A stretch of 64,000 bases of DNA from Mariannaea sp. PMI_226 (GCA_024336345.1 JANFOG010000012.1:930001-994000), one strand, 5' to 3'; positions 1 to 14,400 are shown, numbered from the stretch's first letter. Numbers and translations: made by a program. Notes: a model not told the origin generated them from the sequence alone.

Positions 1-5
1 CATCA

Positions 6-1431
6 CTATAGTGGCTGTTGGTGGTATACCGGGTCCGAAGACTCAGCTACTGAAACAGCAACTGGAGACATCGATTGTGACAACCCGACAACTTCTCCTC
101 CTCCTACCAACTGCTCAGCTCGTTCTCGACACGCCGCGGGGGTGAATCCGGTTCCAACTTTGTTCGCTACGATTCTCCATTTCTCATTTTCGTAGTCTTG
201 AAGCGCGTTGCGGAGTTTTTGGTCCTATGAGGGGAGAATTAGTCGATAATATATACAAATAGAGCTTCATTCGGGAAGTGTTACGATGGAGCTTAATTGC
301 CTTCAAGTTCCAGAGACGGGGAAGATGAGGGACGATCAAAGAGAATATGGTACCACTTACTGTTTCTTCCGTCCAATTTGTAGTCTTCGCTTTGAGTTTT
401 GTGCAGTACCGCACTTGTAATGTACCTGAAGATCGTCCTGGAAAGAAATCCGCGATCTGTTTCCAGGTCAAATTCTTGTTCTCCTTCAGTTCGATCAATA
501 GCTGGTCATCCTCTGAAGTGAATTTCAGCTTGGGTCCTCTTGGTCGAGGAGCCGGGGACGGCATGCCTGCCTGTCCAACCACGCTCGGCGCCCCTCCGCC
601 TCCGTCTTCCCGGCGCATCATCTTCGAAGGTGGTCCGGAATCGGGCATGTGGTGATGGTGATGCGTAGGCGGTTGCGGTTGCCCTTGATTTACAGCGACA
701 GCGGCCGCTTGGGCATAGGCAGCACCTAATGGAGTCTGTTGCATGCCCTGTAAGTCGGCATGATCTAGCTCGGACAGGCCTGTGATAGAGAGATCGAGAT
801 CACTTGGTCGGGGTCGTTTTGAGCCTGTTCCAGGATGCCTCGAATGTGTCGATGGAGTCGGGGTTGAGAGGGCCTGATACATAGGTGCTACCACTTGTCC
901 AGGAGGTCCAAAATGCGCCGGCCCAAGGCGATGATGTCCCATCTGGGATGGGTCCATCACCATCTGAGGCGGCGGGTGTTGGTGATGCTGGGCCATGGCT
1001 GGATGTTGGATGTGCGGATTACTTTGGTGCGGATCTGGAGCTTCATGAATAGTACCAGCCGGGGCTCCCGAGAGTTGAATCGAAGACCGGTGCTGCTGAT
1101 GACGGGGAGTTTGGTGGGTGGACGAGTCATATGCGTGCTGATGCTGGCTCTGCTCTCCCGGATGGGAATCCTGGCCAGAGTAGTCCACATTGTAGTCCCC
1201 TACTCGATATGTTCCCGCCAGCGTGCCTTCGAAACATGGAGTCCGCCAGAGCGAACCGCTCTGGACGGCCGCCGGAGCCTGGATGGAAAGAATTTGATGA
1301 GATGGAGCCCTCTCGGGCTGCGTCGCGGAGGGAAGGGACTGGTTTTGCTGAGAGGAAGACGTTGCGGCAACTTGCGGGGTCGCGTGCGCCGGCCTGGCGT
1401 CTCGTTCTGACCTCGCGGTTGTTCCGTTGAG
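6..1431 (-). CDS. Myb/SANT-domain DNA-binding protein (5' end unresolved)
   Basis: Probable nuclear transcription regulator. Exons run 1431-361 and 224-6, joined by a 136-nt intron (225-360; GTAAGT..TAG). The long N-terminal part is rich in Gln, His, Pro and Ser, with a five-His run. Two adjacent Myb/SANT repeats lie near the C terminus. The first is tryptophan-containing and begins near FTSEDDQLL. The second begins at WTEET, just before the splice, and continues as DQKLRNALQDYENEKWRIVA. Joining the exons rebuilds the second repeat perfectly, which supports the intron. The protein ends shortly after, at the TAG at 6-8. The frame stays open and coding-like upstream to a TAG at 1432-1434 that could be a splice acceptor, but it holds no ATG there, so the true start lies in an upstream exon not resolved. 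At least 429 residues are encoded. The target and orthologue are not recognised. Confidence 0.8.
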
Positions 1432-4400
1432 CTATAAGTCAACTGCGATATTACCTGCTGAGAAGCAGGGCACATGTGTCCCCAGAGCTGTCGTGATTGG
1501 TACGCCCAAGAAACTTTCCCACTTCCGTTACTGTATGAGACTGTAGTGGCTCGAAATGGAGGGTTGAAATGGTTTTGCAGCGGGGAGATTCCCTTGCTCG
1601 AGTTGAAATTATCGTGGTTGGTTAAGAGGTATATCAAAACGAGTGTGCTGGACCTACGTGTGATCCGAACCAGGGCTAAAAAATCTGAACAGGCAAATGA
1701 AGAGGGTGATTATAAGAGAAAATGCGAGCCAAGAAAGATCGAGAAAAACATAAAATTATTGCAAGAAAGGAGCGAGGTCACAGGGTGTTATCTTGTATGA
1801 GTCTCCCGCTTCATAGGGCAGATGTTCGGAAAGGCTTCCCTCTACATAGGACCCTTGACCGGGAACTAAGAGATCTTGTCCTTTAAAGACTCAAGAACAA
1901 AGAACGCAGTAGGGCCTTGCAGGGGTTAGGGACGCATTACATCGTCTGATGATCGAGTGCCAAAGTTGAGTGGATCTTCTGCTGCTGCTCTTTCATGCTT
2001 GCAGAATTAAGAGCATCAAGATTGGCCTTGCTGTGTGAGAGAAGTACACCGTACCCCATCTTATGCTGAGTTGCGGAGTCTGGATACCGGCTTTGGCCAG
2101 GGAGGGGGGGTAGTCAATTAGAGAATATTATGCCATAGAAGTCTTTCTGGGTGTGCCGGATATACATAGAAACAAGGGACACCCCCCCTCCCCGGATGTC
2201 CGTCCTTGGTCACCCCTCCATCACTCATGATGCCCTACAAGGGAGGGAAGTTAGCACACGCCAAAGCACGGTTGTCATGTTGAGTCGGCAATTTGCTGCT
2301 GTGGGATCCCTGCTCACTAAGCAATTGATTAGAAGTACGTAGTAACTGTCAAGAAGACAGATACAGAAAGACAAGAGAGGGGGTCACCGCCTATTGGGGA
2401 CAGCAAACATGAAACGCGACTCGCTCCAGACGCTGCTGGGCTAGGTTAGGCTGGGCTGAGTTGGCGGTTGACAACGAAAAGCAGCATGATATTCAACGAG
2501 CACCCTTCCACAACTTTCCTGATTCTGAAATAAAGCCCCCTTTGAGCTCACATGTCGAGCTAATTGCGTGTCAAGGAGGAGAGAGAAAAAAAAATGTTTT
2601 ACTCTCAAGGACAGGGAATGATCCACCAAGGTTAATGGTGGACAGGGGTGGTATAATGCAAGCAGGGTCTGTTATAATATTAGATGGCACGCCAGGAATC
2701 AAGGACGCCAACTAGGCTGGCTAGATCGTGAGCCAAGGTATGTACAGAGTACTTTACTTCATCTCCACCACCAGGAACTGTCACTCGACGAGTCTTCTTG
2801 GAATTAAAACAAGGAAATCCCATGTTGAACGAAGACGATAAGAACCAGTACTCTGGCATGGATCCAGATTGGTAAAGGGGGCACGCACGTCATAATGGCA
2901 CTTACCATTCGGATCGACGACATCGCAGCCAACTGTGGCTGGAGCGTTGCAATATTCCCCCTTCCCTATTCCCTGGCAGTAAATAGAGCACCTTCACCAG
3001 GCCCAAGGAACGGACGTCGAACTCTGAGCAGGGAACAAGCCAGAGATAGGCACAAGCGAGTGTGCAAACCGAGCATCCGGAGCCGAGTAAAGGGGTGTGA
3101 GGGGCACAGGTTTTCGCAAACCACTGCGGCGGAAGAGGCACCCAAATGAGGGCGATAGCGTTACCCTTGCCAGGACCCTGAGCTGAGTTGATTAGGCGGG
3201 CTTGAGCCACTTCACACAAAAAAAAAAGTCCGGGCATACGATGAGCGCTCCTACACGGCTCAAGCACAGGATGAGGGCGTTGCAAGTAAGACAGTCCTGC
3301 AGATTAGTGCATTTGGAGTCCTTTCGTGCTCTTCCCGGGCGATCCTGTAAATGCACTGTGGTCAACAGTGGAGACACGGACCACTAAAGGATGATCACGG
3401 CTGCGGCTTTGGGAACAGCCTCAGACGAATTCGGGAACTCCAAAATTGCACATGTCAATGCATAATGCGTTCTAGCCCTCATCCCCCATGGATGGCAGAA
3501 GACGACGCCTAGCCTCCGTCAGCAGTCGACCCAGGTCAGCAAATGCGCAGATGACGCGGGAAGGAGTTGAAAGCAAGACAGGGGGATTGTCTGCGAGGGG
3601 ACATAAGGGGGCACGTAAAGAGCCTTGCATCTTTAAGCCAACTGCGAAATTGAAGAAGCCATCCAGCCTAGCTTAATGCAGTTTCTTAGGGACTCAATCA
3701 GCATCATGGCATTGGGGGGGGAAACTCGATTCCAGGATCCCGGCACAGGAGTCGGGATGATTTCTAGAAGCCCCCTTCTAGCGCGTCCAGGGCAAGCCCA
3801 AGCTAGCGTCCATTGACCCCAGCCGAGGAGTGGAGAGATGAAGTGCTGATGGTTGATTTCATTGCGATTGGGGATGGGCGTGAAGGGCCGGTCGGTCATG
3901 GGGAAGAATTTGGACAGAGTGAGCGCTTCGAGTGGGTCAGAGCGAGCATGAGTTGACACCATCAAGGGATTCAAGAGATTGTACGTAGTAATGGAAATAA
4001 TATGTAAGTGGGTGAAGAATTGCTTTGCGTGGGGCGCGAAGAGGCGACGAATGGGTAAGGGATGTATGTAGATTGGCATTGTATGTTCGGTTACCAGGCC
4101 AGTGTAAGAAGTCGAACCCGCACCGCAGAGAGGAGAAAATGGCGCGGCCAGTTTGGTAATGAAGGGCGAGAACATCCAGGAAGGCGCCATGAAGGCCAAA
4201 AAGGGCAGGCCAGGCAAGAGGCAGGATTAAGGAGGAGAGGAAGGAATGCACCACGGAATACCAAAGTACAATCTTGAGCAGCACTTGCCGTCCGTGTCTA
4301 CAGGCACGTACGTCACCTACCTAAGGGAGGTAGAAGTAGAGGTAGAGGTAGAGGGAGAGGTAGATAAGTGCTCTCAAGGCAGGTACGGAGTCAGGTATAC

Positions 4401-6929
4401 TCCCGTCCAAGAAATCAACAGATAGGTACGAAATGTGGAAACGACCCATCTTGGTGCATTTCCAATGACAGCAAAACACCAGCCAACGACATCACGAACC
4501 GCGAATAGGGATTCCAGTTTCCAGCCTCAACTTTCAGCTGTCCATCTTTAACCGTTTGCGGAGAACTACCCAGCTGTTCCACTCCCTCCCGCACCACACA
4601 ACCACGATTGGCAAGGGCAACGCGGTCTTGATGACGGGCCGACGCCTCGAGCGAACCAACATGTCGTACGAATAATACTCCCTCCTTCACCCACCCACCC
4701 ATCCAACATCAGCTGGCCGCGTTGCAACGGCCATCTTAACTCCCATTATCCATGATATTGCTTACCTGCAGCTCACCCATTGACACCCGCATCGCATCAC
4801 ATCGCATCACATTCAGCTCCGCATTTTTCTAGCACAGTCCACAGGCGCTCTCTCAAGCTGGTGGAGGCCGGATAACTCAGACTCTGGACCAATAAAGTCC
4901 TCTCAATAACGACTGTGCTTTTTGTGGCCGTGAGCTCTTGCTGCCAAAGGTAATTATCGCGATCACCCGCTGTACATATGCACCGCATCCCTGTGCTGTG
5001 CAAACGCGTTCCCCGTGCCCAAAATAACGCCTCACTCATCAGCAACTGCATACACACTACATAGGACTATACAGTCAAATACTTAGTCAACTAGATGTCA
5101 GCTAAGTAAATGCGGGTGCAATAAAGCAGAAAACGCCATCCCTCTTCCTTGATCCATGGACATGATCGTACCTCGTCATCCTAAGTATAGGACAGGATCG
5201 GCAGCGCGCCGAGTTCATTGGAACACGGGATGGCGTGGGATCGACTGCCCCTACCACCGCGCCTATTTTCAACGGTCTCTAGTCAGAATGAGCGCCCCTC
5301 AATCCCCATAAACGGCCAACAGGCACACTCGTTCCACCACCGACGCAGGTACGGATGCTGCGCTGACCAGAGCGCAGCAAACAAGCGACCGGGTGCGGAA
5401 CCCTGTCCCCAAGCCGAGGGAGCCCTTGTCTTTAGAGCATATTGCATCACCTACTCACAGTACTCCGTACCTCGCAGCATGTCAGGCAGAGACGGAGTGG
5501 AGGATCGACGTCACCCCAAAAATCTACAAGGAACAAAAGGTACGGAGTACAAGGAAAGGTCTGGTGAGAACCTAGAAAGTCACTCACTGAAAGACCGAGG
5601 GCACAATGACGGGACCAATGAAACATCGGTCCATCATCGTGGCCTCGCGTCCACCACCATAATTCTGGTAGCATACAGTATTTATCATGACAAACCTCAC
5701 CTACCATGCATGTTCGATACCTCGAGACCGACTTCCAGATCTACCTAGTCCCCATATTCATCGTAACCCATCCTAACCAGCCCCAATCCAAGTACTTTTA
5801 AGCCAGAGACTGACTCCCTGGTTAGGTGCGACACACAATGAGAACAAGAACCAAAAACCCAGCTCTCTCTTCCGATTTGGATACAACTACGTGCCTTGAG
5901 ATCTGTTTAATGCTGCCTGCGCCATCGTCCAGCTTCAAGCCTAAAGCTTGGGCCAAATAGCATCCCGCTTCGCGCCGTTTTCACTTCACCAGTCGCGGTC
6001 TTCTCAGCACGTGCGCAAGTATGCATGAACGCATAAACATCAATTTCAGTCCCCCACACTCCCGGCTGACGGCGCGGTTCCACGCCCTCGGTGAAGCCGC
6101 TCCCCAGTATCACCCTAGCCTTGTCAATCAATGTCTCTCCCCTCTCTATCTCTTCTGGGATTCTTCCATTTCGTCCCCGCAAGCTGGCCAGCAGCCTGGT
6201 CTGTCCCTGACTTGGATCATCCGTGCAACCCCTGTTCTTGTCGGGCCTCATTGTTCTCTTCTCTCAAGCTTCCCTTCGGCTTCGCCTATGCCCATTCTAT
6301 CCCGTCCGTACCGAATAGGAAAATATCCATACCTATTCTGGCCACTGACAATCTCGATTCGAAGATGAAAACGGCCAGGTGTCTAATCAACGCCGATGAG
6401 CTCTGCCACATGACAATGAACAATTTCCACGAGGAGTGATTGCAACAATTGCTCAATATATTCCTTTTTACTAGTTTTACAAAGTCAACTTACATACATG
6501 GCTAATCAATTACAACGATTTCTTGCTGCTTCATCCGAACAAAAGGAATAACGCCCTTCAACCACCCCCCGCATTATGGCACTCCCAAAGTTTCTCCTCA
6601 GATTTAGATATCTCGGCATGCCACCCCTTCCACAGCATCCCTGTGGAGAGCCTAATTGCTCATCATATATGTCGCATCCCGAGGTCACGACCCAGATCGG
6701 ATTGCCGCAATATCGGATTTTTTTTTAAAAATGTGATCCATCCTCTTGCCTTGTCCACCTCCTGTCCGTGCTTTTTGCTTCATCATCATCCAGTCTATGC
6801 CTGGCTCAAGTTCTCATGTCCAGTAAAATGCCATGTCCCATACTTGACAAATATCCTTCTCCAGTCAATACTATGCTTCAATAGCATGGTCGCTGCAAAA
6901 CGCCCACCAATTCCAGATCAAGCACTTGT
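1432..6929. other. Gene-poor 5.5-kb intergenic region
   Basis: No ORF here has recognisable domains or a convincing exon chain on either strand. The part near 1432-1800 probably holds the promoter, 5' UTR and missing first exon of the Myb gene; it includes an ATG at 1473-1475 on the minus strand. The rest contains short low-complexity stretches, including a GGTAGA-type tandem tract near 4325-4366. The far right end is the 3' flank of prp8. Long upstream regions are common in front of fungal developmental regulators, but that role here is inference. Confidence 0.5.
4325..4366. repeat. GGTAGA-type imperfect hexamer repeat
   Basis: A purine-rich stretch made of about seven imperfect copies of a GAGGTA/GGTAGA hexamer, inside the gene-poor region. 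It looks like an ordinary microsatellite. Confidence 0.7.
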
Positions 6930-8418
6930 TTAGGCAAAGTTGTCCGATCGATCTACCCAGATGTCCTCGAGCTCAGCAAAGCTGTGGAAATGAACCGGGC
7001 GATGTTGGTCGCTGTAGAATGATTGCGGTGTATCGAGCTTGACATGCACAGGCTTCTTTTCCATACCGGCAAAGGCACTGCCCATGAAGCTGTAGTTCCA
7101 CCGCCCATCGTCGGGAACCAAGAAGAAGCCCTTGAATCTTGGGCTCAGCAGAAGCTTACGCTTCTCACCCATGGTCGTAGTGAAACCCTGGGGCTGGTCG
7201 CTCTGCGTATCCTTGTTCTCGGCTCCCCACTTGTAGCCATCGGGGGTTAAGCCCCAGGCGGAGAGCGATACACTGCCGGGGGTGAAGGAAACAGAAACAG
7301 TGACGGTACTGGTCTTGTCCCATTCAGCGTGAGCGTCCAAAAGCTTGGAATGTTCCGTCACATCTGTAGCGGACATGTATGGGAGCTCGTTTCCTGACAT
7401 GGTGTGGATCAGACCAAGTGGCTCCATGCCCTCCAGCATCTCGCTCTGCGGGAGTTGCTGTGGGAGCTGGACTGCGCGCAGGCCGCCGATTTGTGGAACC
7501 ATGACAATACATTTAATCTCCTTTACCTGGTCATTATCAGGAGCCGAGGATCCGTAGAGATAGCCTGCCACTTGCACTCTCAAGTCTGCAATTGTGATGA
7601 AGCGTTTGAGAATGTTGTTGGGCATGACGTAGGTAATATTATCGAGGTCGTTGTCAACAGACGAAACGAAAATGTTCTTGGCTCTCGTCCGTAAGTTGGA
7701 GGTAGCAATGGCACGAGTTCGCCACTCTGTTTTGGACGAGAAAGTCTGTCGCTCATACTGCGATGTAGAAGCCACGATGATTTCCTCGCCATGTACGTTC
7801 TGGGTCTTGGTAGTGACGGCCGTCAACTGCTGTTGCTCTTGCTGCTGTCTCTCGATCTCGGCAGCTTGTTGTCGCTGCATGGAGGGAGCCGAGATTTCCA
7901 TACCCAAAATGATGTCTCGAACTTCACTGGTAGTCAAGCTAGCAACATTGACATTGTTCTTCTTTCCGTAGTCATTGAGGATAAGATCTCGGAGCTGCGT
8001 TTCGACCTTGATCCAGTCCTCATCAGTCAATGCCGGCCAAATATGGTGGTCATGAGTAATGACAGTCTTGTCGGGTCGAAGAATGAGCTTAGTCTTGTCA
8101 GGATTGACGTGCAGAGCACGGAGAATCAGGACCAAACGAGAGAAGGCGGTGTACGACGAGATACTCTTGAGCCACTCGTCGTACAGGTTGAAGAGTACCA
8201 TTTGTGGCTCAGTAGCACGCAAAATCATGTCTCCCAGCTTCTCAACCTTCATGGCAGCCTGGAAGGGAAGTTGCAGTTCTGACGCTCTGATGGAAATGTT
8301 GGGGAAATCGAGTAGATGCACCTCCAGAGGATCGAGAAGACCCTTTCGCGTAACAATAAGTTGTTTAGGCTGCTCTTCGACGGGAAGTGACCGAATCAGG
8401 GCGGCAACTTCTTCAGCA

Positions 8419-8456
<38 letters not shown>

Positions 8457-11400
8457 TGCCCAGACACTGGTGTGAATAATCTTTAGGAAAAGTTGGCCAG
8501 TACGCGGGTTAAAGATGAAAATAGCGCCGTTAATAGGCTTGGTAGTCAGGTTACCCTCGAATGTCTTGTGGATGGTGACACGATAGACATTAGTATCATC
8601 AATGAACAGTTGGGTCTGGTTACTGAAGAGCTCGGAGTAGTTTTGAGAGTTGAGGAACTCCTGGTTACTCTCGGAAGCGTACAACTGAAGACCCTTGCGG
8701 ATACGCTCTCGCAAGACGTAGAGAGCAGGGTTGGCCTTCATGATTTTGGCCATGGCTTGTTGAACCAAAGCCTTCAGACCAGGGAAGTACATGCCATACG
8801 CGGAATAAAGGTTGTAGGCGAGATCAATGCCAATCATGAGACCGGTAGCAGAAGGATAAATGCTGGCACTATCAGTAGTGTAGTCGAGATATTTGGCTCG
8901 AGTGTAGCGCTCGATGTCGTGGGAGTCGTAATCTCCATAGCGGAGTTGGACATCGACCCAGAACTTGTTGGTCGTAGTGGGCTCAATCACGTCCTTAGTA
9001 TCATACAGCAGAGAAGGACGTGTGACATTCCACTTGTGACTAGCAAAGAGCAGAATATCGGCACAAGAACTATTCATCTTGTATGACTTTCGAGGATGGA
9101 TAGTTTCCTTTTGAACAGTTTCAATACCCAGAGACTCCAGTTCCTGGTCGAACACTTGACAAAGATCCATGACAACAGATTCGTGAATCTTCTGCCACAA
9201 ATGAGCTCGGAAGATTTGGATCAGCGAGATCTTGAGAGTGGGAATCTTTCCGTGCAAGAAGATACCAGTGAGATCAAGCTGGACTTGGAAACCAACATAG
9301 ACATTGGCTCGGTTGATAGTTGGCGACCACCAGAGGGTGAAACGACGGTTAGGGATCTGGTTCAGACCGGATCGCTGCGCGTTGGTCAACTTTTTGAACT
9401 TCATAGAGTCTTCAAAACCACTGTTATGAAGTACGAGATAGTCATGTCGCAAATAGAGTTGATCCCCATCCACTCGGAAACCGGCCCAGTCTGTGGCCTC
9501 TGATTCAAGCGTAATGTCCTTGACAATGAACCTGTGGGTCTCAGGAATAGAAGATTGCTCTTTCTGCTTGATAGTGAGGCTAAAGAGCATGTGTTCACTC
9601 CTCTGCGTAGGTTCCATCGCTGCGAACTGGGCAGCTGTCATCTCGACGGTCTCAAAATGACCTGACTCAGTATCGCTCTTCTCTCGGTGGAAGACCAGGA
9701 TATGGTTCGAAGTGACGACAAGATCTTCCTTATCATTGTCCATCTTGATGCGATAGAGACGATCATTTCCGTTTACAATATTGAACGCACGTCGAGGTGT
9801 TCCATCAGGACCCAACAATAGGTCACCCTCCTTGACATCCTCAACCGCGACCTGCGAGTGATCATATCGAAGCAACATTGTTCCATTTGCAAGACAAGCC
9901 TTTTCCCAGAAAAGGCCTTCCCAAGATGGGAAACCAGTAGCCTTGAACAGAGTATGCTCCAAGATAGTTTCTACACCACCAAGAGCTTGGATGACATCAG
10001 TTCGATAGGCGTTGAGGTTCCACAACTTGCCATCATGACGCTGACTAGTCCACCAGAAGGGATTACTCTTCATGAGCTGGTAAACCTTGAACTCAGAACG
10101 AGCACGGAAACCCTTATCGAAGCTGAGGGTGCTTCGATCCTTCTGGAAGAGAGTATTAATACGAGGAAGACCACGATCCCAGCTGTCCTCGAGATCCTCA
10201 AGAGTCAAACGACGGTTTTGTTGATTGGCCTCGAGTCGCTTCTGGGAGTACTCAGTCCAGACGCGCTGGGAGTCGATAAACTCGGCTTCCCAAGGGATGA
10301 TGTAACGGAAGATGTTGGGGATCAGCGTCTCCTCATCATGGCTCATACCAGCTCGGTAGTGGGTGACACCAGTATCAGTTTGTTGCGACCAACGCTTGTC
10401 ACTGGCGGGAATCAAGATATGAGAGCCGGATATCATACCCAGACCACCCAGCTCCTTGGGAGTGTAGAAGACGGCAGGGGGGAAACGTGACGGCATTTTC
10501 GAGTTCAGTCCTATCTTGACTCGAGTCTGAATCTTCGTTTCACACTTGACGATGGTGTCGAGAAGCTCGACAGTAGAGACTGCAGCTTCTCGGTAGTAGG
10601 TGAAGAGTGCAATTAAAGCCGTGTTCCATTTGTTCGCAATCTTAGTGAAAGTGGTCGATCCAGAAGACATGAGAATTTGTCGAATGCGGTTGTTGAATTT
10701 TTGGATATCGTCTTCTGTCACTTGCAAGAAGGCATGTGCAGTTCGCTCTTTGGTAGTATTATCGACGAGCGACCAGACGCTATCCTTGACCGGGAACTCG
10801 TCATTCTGGTTGCGAATCTTCGGTAGAATGCGAACCTCAAAGCCGCACATGGAAAAGAGCAAGTTCGGGTTGTCACGGCTGTAGACGCTAACAAAGCTCT
10901 CATCCCACTCGATAGTAGTGACAGATCGGGGAAGGCGGTTCTTAATATCCCAGAACACGGCTCGACCTAGGTTGACATCGTGGCGCATCAAACGCATACG
11001 TGAATCTCTTGGCCAGCACTTCTTGCTCTTGTACCCGATAACATTCTCAAAGTTGGGATCGGGCTGCTCGGTGAGGAAGCGCTGGATAAGGTCTCTGGAT
11101 TCCTCAGCAGTAAATCGGAAGAAGATCCAAATCTTATCAATGTACCGACTGTAGAGGCGGATGGGGTGTCTCGACTCCGTCTCTCGATCACGGAATTGCA
11201 GGAAATCGTTGGGGCCCTGAGGAGGGCCGGCAATCTCGCTAGCTCGCTGAGGGCCAAGCAGGAGAAGATCCAGAACAAGTCCATAGTACTGGAACACGAA
11301 GGCCGAAAACTGGAGACCCCGAATCATACCATAGCTGTTGACGTGGTTCATATCCTTGTAGGTAAGCTGGACGTTATTTTTGGCAGTGATATAATCAGCC

Positions 11401-14400
11401 AGATTATGATCCATGATCAGTCTCAAAAGAGAGTTGAGTAGCGTCAACTCCATCTTCTCGTAGACCTTCGACAGCTCCGTCTCAATCAAGACGTTGCACT
11501 CTCCGTTCTCCGTCTCCCACACACCACTCAAATTGTTGATACCTTGAGCCCATTTATACACCAAGAGAGGAGGCACCTCAGAATCAGAGGGCTTGATCCA
11601 TGCAGGGAAAAGATGTCGTTGGTCCGCCTGGTACCAGAGATACTGATCTAAGTAGGCATCGCTGATCTTCTCGATAGGCTCAATATCGTACACAGGGTTA
11701 ATGGTGCTGTAGTTGTCGTTCATATCAATATTGACCTCTTTGAAGGCTCTTTGTGTGAGAAGGAAGCGCTTGATACGCTCCAGTGTGGTGCCAGGACTAT
11801 CATATGCCTGCTCAATCAAAGCCAGTTCTTCACGCTGACTCTGGTTAAGACGGCCCTTGACGGAATAGGCCTCTCTGAGTCGCTCAAGTGCGAGAATCAG
11901 AATTTTGGTGTCGTGCTTGTAAGAAACACTGGGGAAGGGAATAGGCGAGAACTTGCGTGACTCTAGCCAGTGAACAGTGGTGGTATAAATGGCAACAGCC
12001 TCCTCGGATGAAACATAGGGACCATCCTTCATGTGGTTGTGCTGTCGCTCTTGTTCGGCCTTGAGCCAAAGTCGAGTAAGACGGCCAACATTCTTCTTGG
12101 CCACCGTTTTGTCAACGGTGGCTCCGCGTCGAATACGTTCACGGTTGTAGTGGGCAACAGAAATCCACCAATCAGCTTTCGACTTCACATATCGAAGGAT
12201 GATGTTCTCAATGGGTGCCGGTAGCCCAGGAACCTTCCAGGGGATGTTACTCTTCCAGCATCTCCAGGCTTCCGAAAGATGCTGGAGAACAGTATTAACC
12301 TTGTTTTGCTTGATGCCCTCAGGCATCATATCCATTAAGTCAGCCATCACGGAGGCACGCAGCTCCAAATCGAAGTGTGACTCAACACGCTGCTTGGTGA
12401 CCGTCTTGGCTACACCCTTGCTATGTCGGCCTTCGAACTGACGAGACAACAGGTTGCCGAGCCATCTCTCCAGTAGGGGAATGATACCTCGCATAAAGAA
12501 GAGCCATACCCTCCAAGCTGGTGCCCAGAAACCACAGCCGGGGCCCTTTCCGACGGGGCCAGAGTTGAATCGGTAGTAAATCAAATGCTTAAGATCCTTG
12601 CAAGTTCGGATCTGGTGCATCAACTTGTACTTGTATCGGTACATACCAGTAAGCTGACCAACATGGTTAAACGCGTACAAAATGCCATCAGCAAGCTGGA
12701 AGGCATCAATATTACCCAGCCTGTACTGAACCTGAGCATCCACGATAAGCTTAGTTAGTCTCAGAATTTCACGCATGAGATGAAACGCGTTTCCGAATCG
12801 AGACTTCTTTCGCTCCTTTGTGGTAAGAGTCTTTACAGGCTTCAAGTTGAAGTTGTAGTCAAGATGAAGATATGTGAGGTTCTTTCGGTGGATGAGGAGG
12901 TTAAGCATATTGAAACCCTGACGACACACTTGCAAACCAGCCTCAACCCAGTCAATGGTGGTTTGCTGGAAGAACTTGGTCTGTTTCAGAGACGAAAGGA
13001 GGTTCTGCTTGTTCTGGGCCTTGGGTTTCTTTTTATGGAGCTCGTTAAGAACATAGTTCTTCAGCAGCTTCTGGTAAGACACTCGCACCTTGACCGGAGG
13101 CCGATCTGAAGGTGCATGCTCCAGGTACCACTGCTTGATCAAAGGAACATCTTGTGCTCGAACCATTTGTCCAGATCGTCGATCGAAGGGGAACGGGGCC
13201 CACCATAGCTCAACTGCGGAAGATGTGTGTTCATTCTCGAGATCCTCGTCGTCAAGGAATGGCTCAACACCAGCAGGTAGTTGGAAAGCATCCTCTTCGG
13301 GTTCTTCGTTATTGCCATATCCAAATAGTTCATCCTCGAGCGTTATCTCTACATTCTTGGGAGCGACGGTTCGAGATGATATAGGGTTGATTCGGCGATC
13401 GAAATGGAACGTCGGAAGATCGGGGTCATCAGCTCGATTGAATACAACTTGAGGATGCGAGTGCCATGACTGGTGAACACTTCTGGGCAGGGAGTTGTAG
13501 AGAAATGGGTACGCAACTCGGAACTCGGTTCGAATCGGGTTTCGGAAGATGATACGATCAATCGCATTAAACTCGCCAAAATCTTCATCATTGGGGTTGA
13601 TATCCTTGTACAAAGGCTCAAATCGAGGGCCACCAGGTAGAGCGACATTGAGCGCCTTGGCTGAGAGCAAACTCTTGAGGTCGAAAAGATAAAAGTAGTT
13701 CTTATCCACGACATCTGAGATGAGGGGTCGACTGAGGCGGAAGAGAGTGGCCATTTGTGGCAGTGTAAGGTTCCAAGACTTGTAGCTTGGTCCATTAACA
13801 TGGGGGGTATCTAGGAGAGGTCGATGATCATAGAACCACTCGTAAACAGCCTCGTCGTCATCCTCATCAAGCTCCATCTGAATGGGTTCCAACGGTTCCA
13901 CATCTTCGATATTCTCGGACCAGGACAACGGGGGCTCTTCGTCATCAAATGGCGGGAATCGCATGCGCTTGAATAACCTTCGATCAGCTTTTTCTTTTCG
14001 CATGAATGTCCACATCATAGCCCACTGCGCGAAGAAGACGGGTTCGATGACACGAGGAATTTCGTTCACGAGAGTGAGACAGCCATTCACATGGTACAGA
14101 ACCTTCACCTCGCGCGCAGATTCCCACGGCATGGGCATATTCTCAAGAAGCTTCAGAACTGCATGAGGCATGAACTTGAGAGCACCCAGGTAGCTTCGCT
14201 TGTCGTTGGTATATTTCTTTTGCGAGACATCGCCGATATCCTTGACGATCTTTCGAAGATGTTCAGGTGGCATGTCAGCTTTCTGTGTCTGAACAAATCC
14301 AGCCTTGCGCTTCTCGCCAAACCGACTGCGCTGGTCCCGGAGCCATTCCTTTTTCTTCTGGGCGAACTTTGCAATCTGAGGATCGGTCGGAGGGCGGTAG

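Noticed and set aside
4060..4110. T-arm-like TTCGA sequence suggesting a tRNA on the minus strand
   Set aside because: Stem bases do not pair; no acceptor or anticodon arm found. No tRNA was found in any gap.
3633..4217. Minus-strand ORF of 194 codons in the gene-poor region
   Set aside because: No domains, no splice context, atypical composition; likely random open frame.
9423..9896. Reading the Prp8 insert as an unspliced intron
   Set aside because: It is in frame, has no suitable splice signals at its edges, and encodes intein motifs at exact borders.
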